Part shown: piece after piece, positions 59,901 to 64,000 of the stretch | Position numbering within the stretch: the first letter of the stretch is position 1 | How the letters are laid out: each line of letters starts with the position of its first letter | NCBI GenBank assembly: GCA_914767715.1 | Contig: OU612075.1 | Location: 22,568,001-22,632,000, forward strand | Length of the DNA: 64,000 nt | From: Membranipora membranacea | Lineage: Eukaryota; Bryozoa; Gymnolaemata; Cheilostomatida; Membraniporidae | Direction: 5' to 3' | Position numbers and translations under genes: made by a program | Notes under the pieces: generated by a model | The model's database searches: none | Told to the model about the DNA's origin: nothing | What the model saw: the letters and a program-made list of their open reading frames with translations, nothing else

Positions 59901-62900
59901 CACCTATGTTAAGATCAGTACTTACAGCCATGTTAGGGTTGGTACCTACAGCCATGTTAAGATTTGTACTTACAGCCATATAAGGGTTGGTACTTACAGC
60001 CATGTTAGGGTTTGTTATTACAGCCATATTAAGGTTGGTACTTACAGTCATATTAGAGTTGGTACTTACACCTATGTTGAGATCAGTACTTACAGCCATG
60101 TTAAGGTTGGTACTTACAGCCATGTTAGGGTTGGTACGTTTCTTTCTGCCGGCGTATCTGAGTACAGATGTGAGAGCTCTCAGACCAAAGTCGTAGTGAT
60201 CCTGTTTAGATAACTGCTGTACAGCTAGAGAGTATAGAGTGAATACCTTCTTAGCCAGAATCTGAATAAAGATGATATACATGGAGTGAGATGCAAGCTA
60301 GGTATGATATAAGTGTTAACACCTAGTCGCTGAATGTGATTCCAGCCTTGTTACTGGATGGTTGTACAATTGCTTGATACTTGCTGAACATATGGAGGAT
60401 CCCTTCAGGGAGGATATCTACAGTGTTTAATAACCAACAATATTCAGAACTGCAGGTAACAGCCAGAGCCTGAAGCCAGTTCACACCAGCGTTTCTTCAT
60501 GCTGCGGAGGGCATAAATCAAGGGTCCAAAATTAATAAGGGTACACTTTGACCCTTATCACAGCACAACAAGCTGCCTTTAAAATATCACAATGTGACAA
60601 GTAACTATAATCTATTAGATAATTAATAATCTTCATACCTTGGTGTTATTGAATCCTTCACCAAAGAGGATAATCTCAGCGATAAGGTTAGAGTCTGGTA
60701 CAACCATAGAGATAGGTCTGAACATAGACTTAAGATTGTCTGGTAACTCTGTACGTCCGGCGTAACCTGGAATATAAATATGTCATGTGTCCGTTGCAGC
60801 GCATTGATAGGATATACAACAAGCACTAAGGGCAAGTATAGTCGCATCGCTCGAAATGTAATTTTGAGAACGGTTATACCTGATTTAAATATTTTATTAT
60901 GTGAGATAATAATCTCTCAATGTGTGAGATATAACAACATCTTTGAATTGAAATTTTTTTAGAAGTTTTTATTGAGGTCAGGCACATGTGTTTGGGCGGG
61001 GGGGGGGGGAAATAGAAACAGTCCCAGACATCGACATTGATTCGAGCACTTAGACCACCAGGATTCTGACAGTCTAAAGACTTACCAGGATTCATAGTGA
61101 TGAAGATACCACAGCTCCATACCAGATTAATCTCTCTACCCTCAAACACAAATCTGGTGGATCCAGCAGCCAGAGCTGAGAGGATACTCAGAATCTGCTG
61201 AGCCACCACAGATAACACCTAGCAACGGGAGGAATGTTATGGTGTGAGAATCGAAAAGTTGATCATGTGAGACAGGGCTACTTTTAACCATACAGGGATT
61301 TGCACAATACTTTGGTAATGATTTGGAGAATCTTCGAAAATGACAATATAGAGCTTGTGCTTCAACTTTAAAAAAACCAAAAGCTTTCAGTGACTATTTA
61401 CCTCGATGTTGATTCTGTTGAACTCATCAAAGCATCCCCACGCTCCTGTCTGAGCAAGACCAGAGAACATTCTACCCATACTCTTAAAGTCCAGACCCTC
61501 GGAGCAGTTTACTACGATAACATAGTTACCCAGAGCTTTACCAAGATCCTTAGTGGTCTCTGTCTTACCAGTACCTGAAACATACAAGAAATGTTCTCTC
61601 AGTAAGATAATGCAAGAACTCAGTGGCGCATAAACTAAAGGCATTGACAATAACATTCATTTACTTGGGAGTTGTCCACCTAATATCAATGAGAGGATAA
61701 TTAACAGGCATCTGTAATGGCATTGAGTATTTATATTATATTGATCAACTCTGCCATCCTTTCTGTCTGATAATGTAATTATAATGAGAACCTTATATCT
61801 CAGCGGGCTGATGATGTTGAAAAGAGCGTCATTATTCATCAATGGGAGTTGTCCAACTAATATCAATAAGAGGATAATTTATAGGCATTTGTAATGGCAT
61901 TTCGTTTTTTATTGGTTAACTTGCCCATCCTTGCTGACCCAATTACCACGAACTGGAAATGGTTACAATTCTTTCTCTGCCGGTAACTAATCAAGAACAG
62001 AGTGATGTTTCCAGTCCAGTTCTGTATCACCTAGTCTTATTGCCCAAATCTTTAAATAGTTGAAAGAGCAAAATAATATCTCGCACTACTACTACATACC
62101 AGCAGGTCCTTTAGGAGAGCCTCCTCTGTGTAGATGTAGGGCAGTAGTTAGAGTCATATAACATCTATCAGTGAGTGGAGTGATGACTAATCTACCTGAG
62201 TTACCCAGGTACTCATATCCATACTGGAACTGTGTGTTTGTCTGACGTACTACACAATCATCTATCTCCTACACATATATACAATCAAACGGAGGCAGTG
62301 AGATCAATGAATATCGAAATATTAATGTATTTTTACTCACTTGCATGGATGTATGGTAGGTGAGAATAAATTAGTTGGAGGATGAAAATATTTTGGTTTG
62401 CTAAGAATGCTGAAAAATTTGAAGACCTTTAAAAAACAGAAGGTAACAGGTAGAGTTGAGAAAGTTTAATTGAGTTGGAAGTGTTTGTCTCAAGTACATG
62501 AGATATCAAGATATACTAGTAGTATTTAGTGGGTAGCTAACATTCTTATATCCTAAGAGCCTGTTGATGGATTTAAAACAACAAACAACCAGACGCCATG
62601 CTTACCCTGTCCCAGTAGACTCTGAGCTGACTGAGCCAGTCGAATGCTGTCACATCGTTACATCCTGTCTTTATCAGCTTCTCTATGATGTCACGAGCGT
62701 GCACCTCTATAGTGACCAGACCTACTATCTTCAGACGCTGTATCTTAGTCAAGTTTGTCCTGATGGCTTCTGAGAACTTGTTCAACATAGCAACCTATCC
62801 AAATACAAACACATGCTATATGATGGCTGACATACAAATTTTCTATTGATAGCCTTGATTACTCAGTTATCCACCATACAGGCTGGAATGCTGGAAACAC

Positions 62901-63701
62901 ATGCGGGAGGTTATCGTCACTTGGAACTGCTTATCAAATCTGGTAGCTTCTGTAGCTTTGGAAGATCAAGACATATTAGAGAATCGACACCGGCCCATAT
63001 TTTTGTACCTGTTTACGTTTGAGACTCTTGAGAGCTTTCTTATCTCCCCTCTCTTTAGTAGAGGCCAGAGCTTTAGTTACATCAGCAGTCCACTGCATCT
63101 GAGAGGATGTGATACACAGCTACAACAGATACAACACTGTTAAGTTGTTGTGTATAATTTCTCCAAAGCTTTTTGTCAAAATTTAAATACAATATCACTG
63201 GATAGACAATAAAGACGAATAGCAAGATATTCAAATAGAGATATCGATGACATGTCAATATTATGTAAATCATCAATACTCGAAGTCTGAAGAATGGTGA
63301 GAAAACTACTCTGTTCTAGATTTATTGCATTTAAATTTGTTTATACAATACCATTTTATAGGGACCGTAGTCCTCATGGAAGAAAATTCATATCTGAATG
63401 GTATATAATGCCATCAAAGAGATTTAGAAAGAGAAATATAAGGGCATGTTTGCCTCGGTAATGTAGCACCACATACCTGACCACACCAATCCTTGATCCA
63501 CTTATCCCGCTTACTCAGGTTCTTCTTCAAACTTAGCCTGCAGTTCTTTAGTACCTCCTTTAGTGTCCATCTCATCATACGCTCTATATCACATAGCCAC
63601 GCCTCCACTGGTCCCTCCAACAGGGTGGGGTGAGAAAACTCCACAAACTCTCCATCGGCTGAGAACATTCCCAGCGCCTCAAACTTCTGAGTGATCGATG
63701 T
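34292..63701 (-). CDS. DNAH2: Axonemal dynein heavy chain 2 (DNAH2), 53 exons, 5' end outside window
   Basis: Inner-arm dynein motor of cilia and flagella. Exon left ends (minus strand, 3' to 5'): 34292, 34705, 35495, 35794, 36244, 36632, 37826, 38177, 38630, 39183, 39511, 39861, 40318, 40659, 41052, 42060, 42485, 42830, 43289, 43983, 44368, 44780, 46169, 46528, 46797, 47197, 47664, 48973, 50214, 50682, 51086, 51805, 52639, 53059, 53482, 53985, 54405, 54848, 55631, 56082, 56438, 56779, 58295, 58968, 59346, 60118, 60639, 61086, 61402, 62100, 62606, 63009, 63477. Joined length is 8,562 bp, 2,853 residues plus TAA at 34294-34292. DNAH2 assignment rests on long colinear similarity, for example [22 protein letters not shown] and [11 protein letters not shown]. 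About 1,600 N-terminal residues lie outside. tRNA copies and three donor arrays occupy its introns. Confidence 0.95.
34608..34704 (-). repeat. Possible short donor-side array (32-bp unit, 3 copies)
   Basis: On the minus strand the intron starts gtatgtcattagcacccatc, and two further units start gtgtgttattagc and gtgtatcattagc at 32-bp spacing. Unlike the other arrays the exon end is not in the unit, and the second and third GT sites follow CTG and are weak. The repeat nonetheless begins exactly at the donor. Confidence 0.6.
35120..35255. repeat. gcatacatgggtat-like short tandem repeat
   Basis: Imperfect repeats of gcatac and gggtatgcatac in the DNAH2 intron 34856-35494. Nothing else is seen in that intron. 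Confidence 0.8.
37316..37850 (-). repeat. Splice-donor tandem array 7 (about 62-bp unit, 9 donors)
   Basis: On the minus strand the exon end AGGGAGGAGAAG|gtaaat (donor at 37825) is followed by eight more copies, with donors at 37762, 37699, 37637, 37575, 37513, 37452, 37389 and 37327 (first base of GT). Spacing is 61-63 bp. Each unit holds gtgtagacagggaggagaag before GT. All nine keep GT, in the forms gtaaat or gtaatt. The native frame stops in the first unit. Confidence 0.95.
39183..41178 (-). CDS. DNAH2: DNAH2 AAA6 region
   Basis: Exons 41052-41178, 40659-40816, 40318-40495, 39861-40043, 39511-39702 and 39183-39299. [106 protein letters not shown] and [18 protein letters not shown]. These are signature strings of the dynein D6 region. 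Confidence 0.94.
41250..41281. repeat. aacat short repeat
   Basis: Five or so copies of cataa in the DNAH2 intron 41179-42059, next to the tRNA-Leu palindrome. Confidence 0.8.
41349..41432 (-). tRNA. tRNA-Leu(CAG)
   Basis: 84 nt on the minus strand: acceptor GTCAGGA/TTCTGAC, A-box TGGCCGAGTGG, anticodon loop TTCAGGT (CAG), a long class II variable arm, T-loop TTCAAAT and discriminator A. A TTTT terminator follows on the minus strand. It forms the left end of an inverted pair with 41788-41871. Confidence 0.9.
41788..41871 (+). tRNA. tRNA-Leu(CAG), one anticodon-stem mismatch
   Basis: 84 nt, the inverted partner of 41349-41432. The 3' strand of the anticodon stem reads CACAG instead of CGCAG, giving a C-A mismatch. 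Otherwise acceptor, T-arm and A/B boxes are intact and TTTT follows. It may be a slightly decayed copy. Confidence 0.7.
42060..44946 (-). CDS. DNAH2: DNAH2 AAA5 region
   Basis: Exons 44780-44946, 44368-44542, 43983-44174, 43289-43438, 42830-42962, 42485-42630 and 42060-42258. [94 protein letters not shown] and [23 protein letters not shown]5 has no ATPase motifs in the family. Five of the seven tRNA copies lie in introns of this stretch or directly beside it. Confidence 0.93.
43769..43840 (+). tRNA. tRNA-Gln(CTG)
   Basis: 72 nt: acceptor GGTTCCA/TGGGACC, D-arm TGGTGTAATGGTTAGCA, anticodon loop TCTGAAT (CTG), T-arm GAGTTCAAATCTC. A TTTT terminator lies 7 bp after. It is in the DNAH2 intron 43439-43982, antisense to DNAH2. 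Confidence 0.95.
45256..45339 (-). pseudogene. tRNA-Leu(CAG) copy with acceptor-stem mismatch
   Basis: 84 nt with CAG anticodon. The 5' end reads GGCAGGA where intact copies read GTCAGGA, giving a mismatch with TTCTGAC, and the D-arm has GGCTGAG. A and B boxes persist and TTTT follows on the minus strand. Probably decaying, but could still be transcribed. Confidence 0.6.
45766..45849 (+). pseudogene. Decayed tRNA-Leu(CAG) copy
   Basis: The inverted partner of 45256-45339. The D-arm reads GGCCTAGGTGTC instead of GGCCGAGTGGTC, the T-stem has CCAAC for CCCAC, and the acceptor ends TTCTGCC. Folding is damaged at three places. Confidence 0.75.
46169..47877 (-). CDS. DNAH2: DNAH2 stalk coiled coil and microtubule-binding domain
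   Basis: Exons 47664-47877 (stalk CC1, [20 protein letters not shown]), 47197-47334, 46797-47069 (tip: [40 protein letters not shown]), 46528-46659 and 46169-46292 (return helix, [19 protein letters not shown]). The two antiparallel helices carry the tip that binds the microtubule. Confidence 0.94.
48072..49010 (-). repeat. Splice-donor tandem array 8 (42-bp unit, about 22 copies, mostly decayed donors)
   Basis: On the minus strand the exon end CTGGTTACAAGTC|gtaagtg (donor at 48972) is repeated at 42-bp spacing down to about 48075, with taactacctcgag in each unit. Only about 7 of 22 copies keep GT (for example near 48131, 48300, 48342, 48466, 48550 and 48760); others read ATaagt or TTaagt. 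The unit is 14 codons but the native frame stops at once. The 314-residue frame across it is another frame and not a gene. Confidence 0.95.
48973..52878 (-). CDS. DNAH2: DNAH2 AAA4
   Basis: Exons 52639-52878, 51805-51931, 51086-51253, 50682-50842, 50214-50460 and 48973-49141. [26 protein letters not shown], the dynein AAA4 P-loop [65 protein letters not shown] and [20 protein letters not shown]. The last exon ends ELVSGYKS and is followed by donor array 8. Confidence 0.94.
51431..51514 (-). tRNA. tRNA-Leu(CAG)
   Basis: 84 nt, all stems intact, T-loop TTCGAAT in its canonical form, followed by TTTT on the minus strand. It is a solo copy with part of the shared 5' flank (gggagttatc). DNAH2 intron 51254-51804, same strand as DNAH2. 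Confidence 0.95.
53059..55755 (-). CDS. DNAH2: DNAH2 AAA3
   Basis: Exons 55631-55755, 54848-54967, 54405-54569, 53985-54183, 53482-53646 and 53059-53247. [21 protein letters not shown]-loop [29 protein letters not shown], Walker B-like [27 protein letters not shown] and [17 protein letters not shown]3 in dyneins regulates microtubule release. The 54569 acceptor is the start of acceptor array B. Confidence 0.94.
54545..54660 (-). repeat. Splice-acceptor tandem array B (25-bp unit, 4 acceptors)
   Basis: On the minus strand the acceptor tctcttttgtag|CCTGCC at 54570 is preceded by copies at 54595, 54620 and 54646 (25-26 bp apart), each tattctcttttgtag or tattctccattgtag followed by CCTGCC or CCTGTG. 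The unit therefore carries the pyrimidine tract, the AG and the first six or so exon bases. Confidence 0.92.
55171..55254 (-). tRNA. tRNA-Leu(CAG)
   Basis: 84 nt, stems intact, TTTT downstream on the minus strand. It is a solo copy whose 5' flank is largely unlike the others beyond about 10 bp. DNAH2 intron 54968-55630. Confidence 0.94.
55565..55630. repeat. AT dinucleotide-rich repeat
   Basis: TA-rich tract directly before the donor of DNAH2 exon 55631-55755 (minus strand). Confidence 0.85.
56082..60261 (-). CDS. DNAH2: DNAH2 AAA2 region, with altered P-loop
   Basis: Exons 60118-60261, 59346-59558, 58968-59082, 58295-58438, 56779-56933, 56438-56558 and 56082-56239. [85 protein letters not shown] and [13 protein letters not shown]. 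The P-loop reads GKTQSAKS instead of the usual GxxxxGK(S/T), with Ala in place of the glycine before Lys. AAA2 binds but does not hydrolyse ATP in dyneins, so this may be tolerated. Exon 60118-60261 is followed by donor array 9. Confidence 0.93.
56940..58290. other. Longest DNAH2 intron (about 1.36 kb), nothing recognised beyond the microsatellite
   Basis: The intron between exons 58295-58438 and 56779-56933. No gene, tRNA or clear element was found; short open frames such as 57812-58027 have no recognisable features. Confidence 0.6.
56942..57008. repeat. (TA)n microsatellite
   Basis: About 65 bp of TA/CATA repeats just upstream (minus strand) of DNAH2 exon 56779-56933. Open frames here are low-complexity artefacts. 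Confidence 0.9.
59787..60133 (-). repeat. Splice-donor tandem array 9 (24-bp unit, 14 donors, open frame)
   Basis: On the minus strand the DNAH2 exon end CTAACATGGCT|gtaagtacc (donor at 60117) recurs at exactly 24-bp spacing, 14 sites down to 59805. The unit is 8 codons, VSTNxNMA in the native frame, with no stop through the array. All 14 keep GT (mostly gtaagt, once gtaggt, once gtaata). Positions elsewhere in the unit vary (attaagg, gttaggg, gttgaga). Confidence 0.96.
60639..62268 (-). CDS. DNAH2: DNAH2 AAA1 (main ATPase site)
   Basis: Exons 62100-62268, 61402-61574, 61086-61218 and 60639-60766. [14 protein letters not shown], then the P-loop GPAGTGKTET split across the exon 62100/61574 junction, Walker [11 protein letters not shown] and the [11 protein letters not shown]-like sensor (here [12 protein letters not shown]). 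[18 protein letters not shown] follows. All catalytic motifs are intact, so this AAA1 should hydrolyse ATP. Confidence 0.95.
61660..61945. repeat. Duplicated about 110-bp intronic segment
   Basis: 61668-61770 and 61845-61945 share gggagttgtccacctaatat, agaggataatt and ggcatctgtaatggcat-like strings in the same orientation, about 177 bp apart, in the DNAH2 intron 61575-62099. No function is apparent. Confidence 0.75.
62606..63701 (-). CDS. DNAH2: DNAH2 linker end, three exons before AAA1
   Basis: Exons 63477-63701, 63009-63119 and 62606-62794. They encode [40 protein letters not shown], then [12 protein letters not shown] and [12 protein letters not shown]-type strings and [16 protein letters not shown], the standard dynein region just before AAA1. 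The preceding exon is beyond the window edge; 63702-64000 shows none. Confidence 0.93.
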
Positions 63702-64000
63702 CTGTATACAGTATAACATAACAAGGTTAGTGAGTGTCAGGAGATTATTATGAGAACATTCAGGTCTTTTTCAAATAATGAGTCACTGAGATTCTGAGGT
63801 TTATTGAGGCTTTTAAAGCGTTTTTGTGCATGGATAACAACCCTTCATACAGTCAAGCCAAAATGGGTTGAAGATTGTCTTATCATATGTGTGAAGACAG
63901 GTTTTGACGAAAATCTTCCTAACCTTAGTTCATATCCGATTCATATAAGATACAATATGTAGCTTAATTTTTGGTTGTTATGATTAAGCCTCCTAAAATA

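Noticed and set aside
59787-60133. Interstitial telomere (ccctaac-like strings)
   Set aside because: The 24-bp unit derives from the DNAH2 exon end and donor; ccctaac occurs only once per unit and not in all units.

Overview
The window is nuclear DNA of an invertebrate animal. It has many short GT-AG introns, is AT-rich, and carries a TFIID gene, an axonemal dynein gene and a TRIM-type gene. The phylum cannot be fixed from the sequence alone. Four protein genes are supported, with 84 complete introns between them.

Layout. (1) 25-17740 (+): the C-terminal 1,334 codons of TAF1 in 24 exons (TAF7-binding/acetyltransferase-like core, zinc knuckle, two bromodomains, acidic tail). (2) 18822-30063 (+): a complete 8-exon TRIM-like gene (RING, B-boxes, coiled coil, beta-propeller-like C-terminus; 633 residues). 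Its introns hold a young non-autonomous LTR retrotransposon with 433-bp LTRs that look identical, and a 978-bp tandem duplication. (3) 31672-33155 (+): a 3-exon gene for a 105-residue secreted 10-cysteine protein (VWC/beta-microseminoprotein-like), followed by a broken copy of its last exon. (4) 34292-63701 (-): 53 exons (about 2,853 residues) of an axonemal inner-arm dynein heavy chain that matches DNAH2, from the linker through AAA1-AAA6, stalk and C-terminus; its 5' end lies beyond the window. Gene 3 and DNAH2 converge tail to tail. Six tRNA-Leu(CAG) copies (four as two palindromic pairs) and one tRNA-Gln(CTG) lie inside DNAH2 introns. MITE-like, SINE-like and fold-back elements occupy many introns.

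Main observation. Nine introns begin with a tandem array whose unit contains the 3' end of the preceding exon plus its GT splice donor, so one exon end is followed by 4 to about 22 copies of the donor. The units are unrelated in sequence (21, 24, 33, 42, 46, about 62, 71, 96 and 131-153 bp), so this is not one repeat family: it is the same event happening at unrelated exon ends. Two further introns end in arrays of the 3' acceptor (22- and 25-bp units), and one small intron (32268-33019) has both. In three arrays (96, 33 and 24 bp) the unit is a whole number of codons and stays open in the native frame, so choice of a distal donor would insert peptide repeats into TAF1 or DNAH2. In eight of nine arrays every unit keeps its GT; in the ninth most have lost it. 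The window therefore suggests a genome-wide process of splice-site tandem amplification, with possible effects on intron length, donor choice and protein repeat content.
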